Shown here piece after piece: positions 18,072 through 26,717 of a stretch of DNA of 64,000 bases. This stretch comes from an uncultured Gammaproteobacteria bacterium (lineage in GTDB: Bacteria > Pseudomonadota > Gammaproteobacteria > UBA4575), in contig OX638335.1 in NCBI GenBank assembly GCA_951812785.1, forward strand, positions 895,501-959,500, read 5' to 3'. The position numbers and the translations under genes were made by a program. A model generated the notes under the pieces. The model made no database searches. It was not told the DNA's origin and saw only the letters and a list, made by a program, of their open reading frames with translations. Each line of letters opens with the position of its first letter. Position 1 is the stretch's first letter.

Positions 18072-19859
18072 ATGTGTGGAATATGCGGTGAATTAACGTG
18101 GCGTGGCCAGTCTGTCAGTGAGCAGCGCATTAATAATATGCTTGTGCATCTCGAACGACGTGGGCCTGATGATCAAGACGTTTATATCAATAAACAAATT
18201 GGTTTAGGACATCGACGCTTGTCTATTATTGATTTGTCATCGGCGAGCCGACAGCCGATGCATAACACAAGCAAGTCCATTTCTATTGTGTTTAATGGCA
18301 CGATCTATAATTACCCTCAGTTACGTAAACAGCTGCAAGCACAAGGAATGCAATTTTCCTCGTCGGGTGATACCGAAGTTATTTTGAAAGCGTACGAGGC
18401 TTGGGGTGAGCGATGCGTAGAAAAGCTAATTGGCATGTTTGCCTTTGCTATTTGGGATGTGCGCATACAGAAATTATTTGTTGCACGTGATCGATTGGGC
18501 ATTAAACCTTTTTATTATAGCCAGACTAATGAGTCATTTTTATTCGCATCGAACACACAGGCTTTATTAGCAACAGGTGAAATTGATACGGGTATTGATA
18601 TACAGGCGTTACAGCATCAATTTACATTACATGCTGTTGTGCCTGCGCCTAGAACGATACTAAAAGGTATTCGTAAGTTATCGCCGGGTCATTTTATGTG
18701 GGTGGATGCAAGCGGTATGAGTGAGCCAAAGGCTTACTGGAAATTGTCTGCATGTCGAACAGAGCAAAGAGATGAGCAAGAATGGATTGAAGAAATTCGA
18801 CAAGCATTACAGTTGGCGGTGGATCGTCGACTAGAAATTGCTGATGTGCCTGTGGGAGTGTTGCTATCTGGTGGGCTTGATTCAAGTTTGTTGGTTGGCT
18901 TGTTGGCGCAAAAGCATGGTGTAGTGAATACTTATTCTGTCGGCTTTGAAGATCAACCAGAAGAACGTGGTAATGAGTTTGAATATTCTGATGCGGTCGT
19001 TGAGCATTTCTCGACAAACCATCAACGCTTTCATATTGCTAATGATCAAGTACTAACGAGACTGCCCGAAGCGATTGGCTGCATGCCTGAACCGATGGTT
19101 GCACAAGATGCAGTGGCGTTCTATTTGTTAGCAGAACAAGTGAGTAAAGACATAAAAGTGGTGCAGTCCGGGCAAGGAGCTGACGAGGTATTTGCGGGCT
19201 ATTTTTGGTATCCAAAAATGCATGCGGCAAAGGGAAGCTATATACAACGGTTCTCATCATTTTATTTTGATCGTGATTTTGATGAATATGCAAAAACTGT
19301 TAATCAAAATTATGTGCAGCAAGACTTTACTAGTCAGATGGTAAGTGATGCGCTAAATAGGAGTGGCTCCGATACTTTTATTGATGCTGTTCTGCAATAT
19401 GATGTGACTACACTTATTGTTGATGATCCGGTGAAGAGAGTGGATAGCATGATCATGGCTTGGGGTTTGGAAGCGCGTGTACCATTCTTGGATCACGAAT
19501 TAGTAGAGCTTGCGATACAAATGCCACCAGAAATGAAATTGAAAGGTGATGGTAAATTTGTGCTTAAGAAAATTGCACGTGGACTGATTCCTGATTCTGT
19601 GATTGATCGGCCTAAAGGTTATTTCCCGATGCCAGCGTTGAAGTACGTTCGCGGAGATTTCTTGGAAATGGTACGTGACACGTTAATGTCCGATGCCTGC
19701 ATCCAGCGTGGCTTGTTTTCGCGTGAATATGTGGATGAATTACTCGCCGCACCTGATCAATATCACACTCGTTTGCAAGGCAGTAAAGTATGGCACATGG
19801 CGTTGCTGGAACATTGGCTACAGGCCAATGTTGATGGAGCTGCGTATCCCTCACGATAG
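18072..19859 (+). CDS. asnB: Asparagine-synthase family glutamine amidotransferase
   Basis: 595 residues. The class-II amidotransferase domain starts at the catalytic Cys2 (MCGICGEL) with RRGPDDQDVY and FNGTIYNYPQLR; the synthetase domain has the ATP PP-loop GVLLSGGLDSSLLVGLL and later SGQGADEVFAGY and EARVPFLDHELVE. The start CGICGEL and the length resemble, from memory, the amidotransferase of the N-acetylglutaminylglutamine amide (NAGGN) osmolyte pathway more than plain AsnB, but the acetyltransferase/ligase partner genes of that pathway are not next to it. Plain asparagine synthesis is the safe reading. Confidence 0.85.
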   Translation: MCGICGELTWRGQSVSEQRINNMLVHLERRGPDDQDVYINKQIGLGHRRLSIIDLSSASRQPMHNTSKSISIVFNGTIYNYPQLRKQLQAQGMQFSSSGDTEVILKAYEAWGERCVEKLIGMFAFAIWDVRIQKLFVARDRLGIKPFYYSQTNESFLFASNTQALLATGEIDTGIDIQALQHQFTLHAVVPAPRTILKGIRKLSPGHFMWVDASGMSEPKAYWKLSACRTEQRDEQEWIEEIRQALQLAVDRRLEIADVPVGVLLSGGLDSSLLVGLLAQKHGVVNTYSVGFEDQPEERGNEFEYSDAVVEHFSTNHQRFHIANDQVLTRLPEAIGCMPEPMVAQDAVAFYLLAEQVSKDIKVVQSGQGADEVFAGYFWYPKMHAAKGSYIQRFSSFYFDRDFDEYAKTVNQNYVQQDFTSQMVSDALNRSGSDTFIDAVLQYDVTTLIVDDPVKRVDSMIMAWGLEARVPFLDHELVELAIQMPPEMKLKGDGKFVLKKIARGLIPDSVIDRPKGYFPMPALKYVRGDFLEMVRDTLMSDACIQRGLFSREYVDELLAAPDQYHTRLQGSKVWHMALLEHWLQANVDGAAYPSR

Positions 19860-19943
19860 GTAGTCAATGACATGCTCTCGGCTTAGAATGCTTAAAAATT
19901 CAGCGCCCATAATTTAGAGAGTAATCGTTTAGAGGATATCAGT

Positions 19944-20261
19944 ATGGATGTGTTAGACAGAATCAAAGAACAAGTCGAATCGAACCCAGTCATTGTTTAC
20001 ATGAAGGGCACTCCGCAAATGCCGCAGTGTGGTTTTTCAATGCGTACTACAGAAGCATTAAAGAAATGTGGTCATGAATTTGCTTATGTGAACGTGTTAA
20101 TGGACCCCGAGATTTTTCAGAATCTTCCTCGTTATGCTGATTGGCCGACATTTCCGCAAGTGTATATCAACGGTGAATTAATCGGTGGATGTGACATCAC
20201 GCTTGAGATGGCCGAGAAAGGTGAACTGCAAACTATGATTGAGCAGGCTGCTAGCAAGTAA
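19944..20261 (+). CDS. grxD: Monothiol glutaredoxin (Grx4 type)
   Basis: Iron-sulfur cluster carrier and chaperone. 105 residues with the monothiol active site CGFS at residues 29-32 inside KGTPQMPQCGFSMRT, then WPTFPQVYINGELIGGCDI with the TFPQ glutathione-binding block. GAGGATATC ahead of the start offers a Shine-Dalgarno sequence. It ends head-on with yeiP. Confidence 0.96.
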   Translation: MDVLDRIKEQVESNPVIVYMKGTPQMPQCGFSMRTTEALKKCGHEFAYVNVLMDPEIFQNLPRYADWPTFPQVYINGELIGGCDITLEMAEKGELQTMIEQAASK

Positions 20262-20285
20262 TTAAACTAGAGAGCTTTGCTTCCT

Positions 20286-20851
20286 CTAGCTGCGAGACAT
20301 AAATTTTCCTGTACTGGTATTAATTTTAATCATTTCTCTAGTTTCGATATATTCTGGGACTTGAACTTCTAAGCCGGTACTTAATGTTGCAGGTTTAGTT
20401 CTACTGGCTGCCGTTGCACCTTTTATTCCGGGAGCAGTTTCAATGATTTTTAAATCAACTGACTGAGGGAGTTCAACACTGAGTAACACACCATCCATAA
20501 TTAAGGCAGTGAGTCCTTTGAGGCCCTCGGTGCGTAAGCCATTAAGTCTTCAATGTCTTCAATATTAACTTCGTATTGAGAATAATCTTCAGAATTCATT
20601 AAGATCACGTTGTCGCCGTCAGTGTAGGAATATTGTGCGGGGACGTGTACGCAATCTGCTTCTTTTAATAGCTCATCACTTTTGTAAGACTCATCTAGTT
20701 TTTGCCCTGTTTTAAGATTTTTAAAACGAATTTTGTAAAGCGTTGTAGCGCCTCGAGAAGAAGGACTTTTAGCTTCCACATTTTTAACGGCGTGAGGTAT
20801 GCCATTTATATTGATGACCATTCCTCGTTTGAGTTCGCTTGCTTTAGGCAT
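20286..20851 (-). pseudogene. yeiP: EfpL/YeiP elongation factor P-like protein, one-base frameshift
   Basis: EF-P paralogue that relieves ribosome stalling. The first part starts MPKASELKRGMV and has the loop SPSSRGATTLYK with Arg33 in place of the EF-P lysine, which marks EfpL/YeiP. It runs off frame after LMAYAP (near 20528) into a stop; the other frame continues EGLKGLTALIMDGVLLSVEL and the C-terminal domain ETAPGIKGATAASRTKPATL. Restoring one missing base gives 188 residues, the normal size. Either the gene is newly broken or there is a sequencing error; the rest of the sequence is well conserved, which favours a very recent event or an error. Confidence 0.85.
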
Positions 20852-20876
20852 TTGAATGTTTGGGTGGCTAACTGTT

Positions 20877-21578
20877 TTATTTTTGCTCTGGATCTTCGTT
20901 AGTTTCAGCGAGAGCTGAGTTAGACATAGGTATCATGTTTTCAACTTTGTCATTCCATGTGTTGAGTATTTTGCAAAATATCTCTGCTGTCATGCGAGCA
21001 TCATAGAGCGCTGAGTGGGCTTCGTCACTGTCCCAAGGCAGTCCTGATACTTGGGCGATTCTAGATAACACGGTTTGTCCATAGGCCATGGCGCCTAAGC
21101 TGACTGTGTCAAAACAGCTGAATGGATGAAAAGGATTGTTCTTCACATTGGCTCGATTGACTGTCGCGTTTAAAAAATTCAAATCAAAAAAAGCATTATG
21201 TCCAACAAGAATGGCGCGCTTGCATATATTCTCTTTAGATGCCTTGCGCACATGTTTGAAGATTGCTTTTAGCGCCTCACCTTCAGGTGAGGCGATGCGT
21301 AGAGGATGAAAAGGGTTTATGCCGTTCACTTCTAGTGATACGGGCTCCATATTGGCCCCCTCAAATGGCTGGATATGGATGCTGTGTGACTCTTTGCAAT
21401 GAAGAACGCCTTTAGCATCTATTCCTAAAATAATAGCAGCAACTTCTAATAGCGCATCAGTTTGTGCATTGAAACCGCCTGTTTCTACATCAATCACCAC
21501 TGGACAAAAGCCGCGAAAACGATTCCCCATAGGGACGAATTCGATATCGCTTTTAATGATACTGTGCTGAGTCGGCAT
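20877..21578 (-). CDS. rnt: Ribonuclease T
   Basis: DEDDh 3'-5' exoribonuclease that trims tRNA and other small-RNA ends. 233 residues. Exo I is FCPVVIDVETGGFNAQTDAL (Asp and Glu), Exo II LVGHNAFFDLNFLNA, and Exo III WDSDEAHSALYDARMTAEIF with the catalytic His and Asp. The RNase T-specific opening NRFRGFCPVVIDVETGGFN is present. It ends 25 bases before the yeiP start on the same strand. Confidence 0.95.
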   Translation of the reverse strand: MPTQHSIIKSDIEFVPMGNRFRGFCPVVIDVETGGFNAQTDALLEVAAIILGIDAKGVLHCKESHSIHIQPFEGANMEPVSLEVNGINPFHPLRIASPEGEALKAIFKHVRKASKENICKRAILVGHNAFFDLNFLNATVNRANVKNNPFHPFSCFDTVSLGAMAYGQTVLSRIAQVSGLPWDSDEAHSALYDARMTAEIFCKILNTWNDKVENMIPMSNSALAETNEDPEQK

Positions 21579-21676
21579 GAAGATTTCTTGTTAAATTGTG
21601 ATTGGTACTAGGTCATTCGAATCATCATTCGATATAATGTCTGGCTTATTCGCACCAAACTAAACTAAAAAACATT

Positions 21677-22888
21677 ATGACAGACATTCGAAAAGTCGTC
21701 CTTGCTTATTCTGGGGGCCTAGATACATCGATAATTTTACGCTGGTTAGAAGAACAGTATGAGTGTGAAGTAGTCACATTCACCGCTGATTTGGGTCAAG
21801 GGGAAGAGGTCGAGCCAGCTCGTGCTAAAGCTCAGCAGATGGGTGTAAAAGAAATTTATATTGAAGATTTGCGTGAAGAGTTTGTGCGTGACTTCGTTTA
21901 TCCTATGTTTCGTTGCAATACTATTTATGAGGGTGAGTATTTATTAGGCACTTCTATTGCAAGACCATTAATTGCTAAGCGATTGATCGAGATTGCACGT
22001 GAAACAGGTGCAGATGCGATTTCTCATGGTGCAACGGGGAAAGGTAATGATCAGGTGAGATTTGAGTTAGGTGCCTATGCACTTAATCCTGATATTAAAA
22101 TAATTGCACCATGGCGTGAGTGGGAGTTGAGTTCGCGAGAATCTTTAATGGCTTACGCTGAAAAACACGGTATTCCGGTTGAGCAAAAGCGTAAAGGTAA
22201 ATCGCCATATTCTATGGACGCTAACTTACTGCATATTTCATATGAAGGTGGTCCTTTGGAAGATCCATGGGCTGAACCGGAAGACGAAATGTGGAAATGG
22301 AGTGTATCTCCTGAACAAGCGCCTGATGAGGCAGAATATATCGAACTAGGGTTCGAGAATGGAGATGCTGTCTCGCTAGATAGTGAGAAATTATCACCTG
22401 CGACAATGCTAAAGTCATTAAATGAACGCGCTGGTCATCATGGAATTGGACGGTTAGACATTGTAGAGAATCGATATGTGGGCATGAAATCTCGCGGGTG
22501 TTATGAAACACCAGGTGGGACTGTACTGTTAAAAGCACATCGCGCGCTGGAGTCAATCACATTAGATCGAGAATTAGCACATTTGAAAGATGACTTAATG
22601 CCGCGTTATGCCACGCTTATTTATAACGGTTACTGGTGGAGCCCTGAACGACTGGCAATACAAGCCTTGGTCGATCAGTCGCAAAAAAGTGTCACTGGAG
22701 AGGTGCGTTTAAAGCTCTATAAAGGTAGTATTAGTGTGGTAGGTCGTAAGTCTGAAAAAGAAAGCTTGTTCAGCGAGGAAATCGCGACATTTGAAGATGA
22801 CCAAGGCGCCTACGATCAAAAAGATGCTGAAGGCTTTATCAAGCTCAATGCACTAAGGTTGCGAATACAAGCACAAGCAAAAAAGTAA
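21677..22888 (+). CDS. argG: Argininosuccinate synthase
   Basis: Condenses citrulline and aspartate with ATP. 403 residues. ATP PP-loop [14 protein letters not shown] near residues 10-23, [18 protein letters not shown] and the later [20 protein letters not shown] are textbook. It is divergent from rnt and supplies the step after argF; no argH is in the window. mlaA follows closely. Confidence 0.97.
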   Translation: MTDIRKVVLAYSGGLDTSIILRWLEEQYECEVVTFTADLGQGEEVEPARAKAQQMGVKEIYIEDLREEFVRDFVYPMFRCNTIYEGEYLLGTSIARPLIAKRLIEIARETGADAISHGATGKGNDQVRFELGAYALNPDIKIIAPWREWELSSRESLMAYAEKHGIPVEQKRKGKSPYSMDANLLHISYEGGPLEDPWAEPEDEMWKWSVSPEQAPDEAEYIELGFENGDAVSLDSEKLSPATMLKSLNERAGHHGIGRLDIVENRYVGMKSRGCYETPGGTVLLKAHRALESITLDRELAHLKDDLMPRYATLIYNGYWWSPERLAIQALVDQSQKSVTGEVRLKLYKGSISVVGRKSEKESLFSEEIATFEDDQGAYDQKDAEGFIKLNALRLRIQAQAKK

Positions 22889-22923
22889 AATAATCAGGTC
22901 AGATTGATATGGAGGAGATGTTA

Positions 22924-23670
22924 GTGTCGAAAAAGTGGGAGTCCAAGTTATTCGTAGTTCTATTCGCTTGTATAACTATGATGGTCGGCGGATGTGCCAG
23001 TACGCAGTATGTTGCTAATGAGCGCGATCCATGGCAAGGCTTTAATCGAACTATGTATGGGTTTAATGATGGTTTGGATCGAGCATTATTAAAACCAGCA
23101 GCTAAGGGATATAAAGCGATTGCTCCTGATTTCGTCGAAACTGGCGTGTGTAACTTTTTTGATAATTTAGACGACGTCAGTGTTGCCGTCAATAACCTGC
23201 TCCAAGGTAAAGTATCTAATTCTTTTTCAGATATAGGTCGTTTAGTTGTTAATAGTACGATCGGTATATTGGGATTGTTTGATGTTGCTAGCCCCATGGG
23301 GCTGACTAAGCACGACGAAGATTTTGGTCAAACCTTAGGGGTATGGGGAATGGATTCTGGCCCTTATATTATGTGGCCAATCTTTGGCCCATCTACCTTG
23401 CGAGATTCACCATCCTTAGTGGTTGATAAGGTGCTGTTGAATCCTCTCACCTATGTTGAAATTAAAACAGGTGAGCGCATCGCGGTTGTTGCATTAGATG
23501 TCGTGAGTGTGAGAGCCGAATTATTATCCTTGGAAGAAACAGTTGATGAAATTTCAACGGATAGATACACGTTTATTCGCGAAGCTTATTTAGATCGTAG
23601 GGAATTCTTAGTCAGTGATGGGTCGCCATTGGAAGATACTGATCTTTATGATGAGCTTGATGACGAGTAA
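22924..23670 (+). CDS. mlaA: Outer-membrane lipid asymmetry lipoprotein MlaA (VacJ)
   Basis: Outer-membrane component of the Mla system, which removes mislocalised phospholipids. The signal peptide ends in the lipobox VGGC (CASTQYV). Family blocks: DPWQGFNRTMYGFNDGLDRA, FVETGVCNFFDNLDDVSVAV, NNLLQGK and the late hallmark DFGQTLGVWGMDSGPYIMWP. I take the GTG at 22924 as start because GGAGGAG lies six bases before it; the ATG at 22909 overlaps that ribosome site and would add five residues. About 248 residues. Confidence 0.93.
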   Translation: MSKKWESKLFVVLFACITMMVGGCASTQYVANERDPWQGFNRTMYGFNDGLDRALLKPAAKGYKAIAPDFVETGVCNFFDNLDDVSVAVNNLLQGKVSNSFSDIGRLVVNSTIGILGLFDVASPMGLTKHDEDFGQTLGVWGMDSGPYIMWPIFGPSTLRDSPSLVVDKVLLNPLTYVEIKTGERIAVVALDVVSVRAELLSLEETVDEISTDRYTFIREAYLDRREFLVSDGSPLEDTDLYDELDDE

Positions 23671-23708
23671 GTAAAAAGTCTTCTCCACACAACGTTTTTA
23701 GAATATTT

Positions 23709-24506
23709 ATGGGAGCCTGCATACTTTGTGGAAAGTATGCAGGCCTTTTTTATTCCCTGCATAAAAACTGTTTCGAGAAATATAATGCTTCTGATCAACT
23801 CATAGCGGGTCATTTGATTGATGGGTTAGCCAATACTGAGTCCGCCCTCCTTGCAAAGACAATTACAGCAGAGATAGAAAAATATGAGTTTTCTGCTGAA
23901 GCTCAACAGCGAACCTTAAATCGGTCTCTGGAATATTTTGCTAAAAATAATATTAATCTAGCTAACGCACCTGATATTCATTCTTGGATTGAAGTGCTAA
24001 ATGAGCTTGCACCGAATGAGTCGCTATTTGTAAATAAGCATTTCATTTCCCAGCAACTGAATTTGCCTGCTATGCAAGCACTGCAACGACAGCAACTACC
24101 TGAAAGTAACTGTAACCCATCAAGCTTCTCAATTAATTTGAGAGAAAATGAGCAATTATGGTGGTGCTTCAATAAGAGTTCTACGGAGCAGTTAAAGCCA
24201 AGGCAAAACAAACGTCAATGGTCAGTAGTGATGCAACTGGTAGAAAGCCTATTGCCAAAAAAGAATAAGCAGTCTCTTGAGCGAGAAAGTGTTGGTGAAG
24301 GAAAGTTGTTAGTGACTAATCAGAGAATATGCTTTGAGAAAGATGAGCAATCTGTCTTCACTGAGTATCAAAACATTTATTCATGCACGCCGGTGAGTGA
24401 CGGTATTCGTTTACAGTCAAAAGAACTATCGGCTATCCCTTGCACTTATTATTGTGAAGATGGTCGTTTGTTATATGCTTTTATAAAGCATATGCAAATA
24501 ACCTAA
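23709..24506 (+). CDS. Zinc-finger plus PH/GRAM-like domain protein, unknown function
   Basis: 265 residues. The N terminus (MGACILCGKYAG, then LHKNCFEKY) has a CxxC and an H-x3-C pair and could bind zinc. The middle is helical and polar. The C-terminal third, GEGKLLVTNQRICFEKD followed by beta-rich sequence, looks like a GRAM/PH-like domain of the kind found in bacterial proteins with GxLxxTNxRIxF motifs. No Shine-Dalgarno sequence precedes the ATG at 23709, yet the cysteine motif begins three codons later, so this start is needed. The first codons form a terminator hairpin. I do not know a function. Confidence 0.7.
   Translation: MGACILCGKYAGLFYSLHKNCFEKYNASDQLIAGHLIDGLANTESALLAKTITAEIEKYEFSAEAQQRTLNRSLEYFAKNNINLANAPDIHSWIEVLNELAPNESLFVNKHFISQQLNLPAMQALQRQQLPESNCNPSSFSINLRENEQLWWCFNKSSTEQLKPRQNKRQWSVVMQLVESLLPKKNKQSLERESVGEGKLLVTNQRICFEKDEQSVFTEYQNIYSCTPVSDGIRLQSKELSAIPCTYYCEDGRLLYAFIKHMQIT
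23715..23751 (+). terminator. Perfect intrinsic terminator inside the start of the next gene
   Basis: Thirteen-base perfect stem (GCCTGCATACTTT against its complement), four-base loop GTGG, then C and six T. It sits 45 bases after the mlaA stop, where a terminator is expected, but also within codons 3-14 of the ORF starting at 23709. Confidence 0.8.
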
Positions 24507-24542
24507 GTACAGAAGACACATCCTTGTGTGTCTCTGTATTGA

Positions 24543-24695
24543 TTAGCTAAATAGAGATTTTAGCCAAGAAAAAAAGCCACCAGATGAGGCGGTATTGTTA
24601 GTGCTAGATTGACTAGAATGTGCTTGAATCTCTCTCGATGCTTGCCAATGTCTGCGTAGTACAGAGTCTTGTGGTGCTTCTGCTGTATTGCTCAT
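24543..24695 (-). CDS. 50-residue protein with amphipathic C-terminal end (hypothetical)
   Basis: Starts MSNTAEAPQDSVLRRHWQAS, has a Ser/Thr/Asn-rich linker and ends GGFFSWLKSLFS, an aromatic amphipathic helix suited to lying on a membrane. GAGGAG stands eight bases before the ATG, a strong Shine-Dalgarno sequence for this genome. It faces the orphan at 23709-24506 tail to tail and precedes ppiC by 120 bases on the other side. I do not recognise the family. Confidence 0.55.
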   Translation of the reverse strand: MSNTAEAPQDSVLRRHWQASREIQAHSSQSSTNNTASSGGFFSWLKSLFS

Positions 24696-24814
24696 TTGCT
24701 TTTCTCCTCGACTGTGATATCGAATGTAATTGTTATCACTGACCTCTTGTTAAAAGCCAGTGATAAGTATTCTTGAACAATATTTAGTCAGGCGCAACTA
24801 TTTTTGTGTGAAAA

Positions 24815-25627
24815 CTAGCTTTTGTTAATCGTAGCTGCTGTTTGGATTTCTTGAATGTAGTTATTAATTGCTTCTCTTATCAGTGACTGTTGTAGTTCGT
24901 CACGTTTAGATTCGAAAGAAGGCTTCTCGATTTCACGTGTATCGTCTAATTTGATCACATGAAAGCCAAAATCGGTTTGAACTGGTGTCACGGAAACATC
25001 ACCCTGATTCATGAGTTTAACTGCATCTGCAAATGGAGGCACCATGCGTGAAGCCTGGAACCATCCCAAGTCACCACCGTTGGGGCCGGTCGGTCCTGTT
25101 GAACGTTCTTTGGCAAGTGCTACAAAGTCACCACCATTGCGTAGTGCTTCAATGACTGCTTTCGCTTCATCTTCTGTTTTCAGCAGGATGTGTCGAGCCT
25201 TAAATTCACGACTTTCACTGTCATTCATCTGTGTGTCGTAAGCGGTTTTTAATTCTTTTTCTGAAAAACTAATTGATCCAAATTTTTCACGCATAAGTAA
25301 TCGTGCCAATAGCTCTGATTCTTGTAATTCAATTTGGAAGCGAACATCTTTTTTATCAGCAATGCCTGCTTTGATTGCTTCTTCGCGAAGTAATTCTGTG
25401 GCAATCATTTCATCTAGAATTTTATCGTCAGGTACTTGTGGATTACCTTTAAGCGTTTTGAACTGCGTAAGATCATCTTTACTAATCACAGTGTCATTAA
25501 CGGTAGCAGCAATTTGGTCGGCAGGGATATTTGCTGTACTGCTAGTAGCAGTACTTGAAGTATTTTCGTTACATGCGGTAAGTGTAAAGACACTTAACGT
25601 AACGGTTAGAATTAATAAACGATGCAT
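24815..25627 (-). CDS. Lipid-anchored parvulin-type peptidyl-prolyl isomerase
   Basis: Periplasmic foldase. 270 residues; a signal peptide ends in lipobox LTAC with the acceptor Cys19. A SurA-like N-terminal helical part (ISKDDLTQFKTL, LLREEAIKAGIADKKDVRFQ) is followed by a parvulin domain: FKARHILLKTEDEAKAVIEA, GGDFVALAKERSTGPTGPNG, GDLGWFQASRMVPPFADAV and TDFGFHVIKL. It lies downstream of yciB-yciI on the same strand, an arrangement I remember from other gammaproteobacteria. Confidence 0.9.
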   Translation of the reverse strand: MHRLLILTVTLSVFTLTACNENTSSTATSSTANIPADQIAATVNDTVISKDDLTQFKTLKGNPQVPDDKILDEMIATELLREEAIKAGIADKKDVRFQIELQESELLARLLMREKFGSISFSEKELKTAYDTQMNDSESREFKARHILLKTEDEAKAVIEALRNGGDFVALAKERSTGPTGPNGGDLGWFQASRMVPPFADAVKLMNQGDVSVTPVQTDFGFHVIKLDDTREIEKPSFESKRDELQQSLIREAINNYIQEIQTAATINKS

Positions 25628-25663
25628 AGAGTTTTCCTGTGTGATGTTTGTGATGTGTGATGG

Positions 25664-25963
25664 TTAAGGTAGTACTTTCTTAAATGGTTTAATAGTCACT
25701 TGCTTATAAACGCCGGCGTCAATGTATGGGTCGGCATCAGCCCAGGTTTGAGCATCTTCTAGTGAGTCAAATTCAGCAATAATGAGACTGCCGGTAAAGC
25801 CTGCTTCACCCGGGTCTTCACTGTCTATTGCAGGGTGTGGGCCGGCGGTGAGTAATTTGCCTGCATTAGCTAAGTCCTGCAAACGCTCAACATGCATTGG
25901 ACGCGCGTTTTTGCGTTTTTCTAGACTGTTTTCAACATCTTCACTGATGATTGCATACCACAT
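25664..25963 (-). CDS. yciI: YciI-like protein
   Basis: About 99 residues from the ATG at 25963 ([17 protein letters not shown]). This start is seven bases after the yciB stop and matches the family; an earlier in-frame start would add ten poorly fitting residues. Conserved His and Asp of the YciI fold are in [11 protein letters not shown] and [12 protein letters not shown], and [17 protein letters not shown] is typical. Role uncertain; members of the family are small dimeric alpha-beta proteins related to muconolactone isomerase. Confidence 0.9.
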   Translation of the reverse strand: MWYAIISEDVENSLEKRKNARPMHVERLQDLANAGKLLTAGPHPAIDSEDPGEAGFTGSLIIAEFDSLEDAQTWADADPYIDAGVYKQVTIKPFKKVLP

Positions 25964-25970
25964 GGTTAGT

Positions 25971-26589
25971 TTACTCTTCTGGTTTAACGGCAATGTAACG
26001 GCTCAATATAATCATTTGGAGAATAATGAAGGCGATTGTCAGGCCTATCATTCCAAACAATTTAAAATTCACCCATATTTCTTCGCTGAAATTGTAGGTG
26101 ATGTAGAGATTAATTGCCGCTATAAATACTAAAGAAAATAATCCATGCGGTATTGAGTCTACTCCAAATATGCTTAGGCGCCTCAAGCGCGCCACCTAAA
26201 AATCTTTGTGCGAGCGGTTTGTCACCAATGAATGTGCTGCCTAGGAATATTAATGCAAATACTAAGTTAATTACGGTGGGCTTCCATTTGATGAAAGTCG
26301 GGTCACGTAAAAATAAAGTCGCGCCACCAAAGATAAGGAATAATACAAAAATGAGTGTTTGGTTTTTACTGAAGTCGCGATGTTTTAAGAAATGAATGAG
26401 TACGGTGATTCCTGATAAGACGATGGCGACGAGTGTGGCGAAATAGATTGAATCTGGTTGGTTGCCGGGAGTGAGGGAGAAGAGTATTAAACCATTGATA
26501 GACTCTATGATCGGTGCCGGAATTAATGAATATAACTTGTAAGCAGCAAAAAATAGAATGATAGGTAAAAACTCAATTAAAAATTTCAT
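25971..26589 (-). pseudogene. yciB: YciB/IspZ inner-membrane septation protein, one-base frameshift
   Basis: Polytopic inner-membrane protein linked to cell-envelope synthesis and division. The first frame starts MKFLIEFLPIILFFAAYKLY and runs through KWKPTVINLVFALIFLGS and [11 protein letters not shown], then hits a stop; the other frame carries the rest, [20 protein letters not shown], as in E. coli YciB. Comparison with the family spacing indicates one extra base near 26131-26140, a short T run on the minus strand. Repaired length is 205 residues. A sequencing error is as likely as real loss. Confidence 0.85.
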
Positions 26590-26717
26590 CCTGAAACCTT
26601 GATTGTGATTAGTTAACTGCTTGGTAAATTAAATTAGGCACACAGCCGCAAGCCGCGTATTGTAACGGAATAATTAATCTCAAATACATAGATCCAAGCA
26701 AATTATCTGTTAATCCA

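Noticed and set aside
18694-19293. Two minus-strand ORFs of 107 and 84 residues inside the amidotransferase gene
   Set aside because: Low-complexity His/Gln/Pro-rich translations typical of antisense shadow frames.
20267-20289. Imperfect hairpin CTAGAG...CTCTAG between grxD and yeiP as a shared terminator
   Set aside because: Stem has bulges and there is no T-run on either strand.
20700-20902. Short plus-strand ORF opposite yeiP
   Set aside because: Lies wholly on the other strand of a conserved gene, has no ribosome site and no family features.
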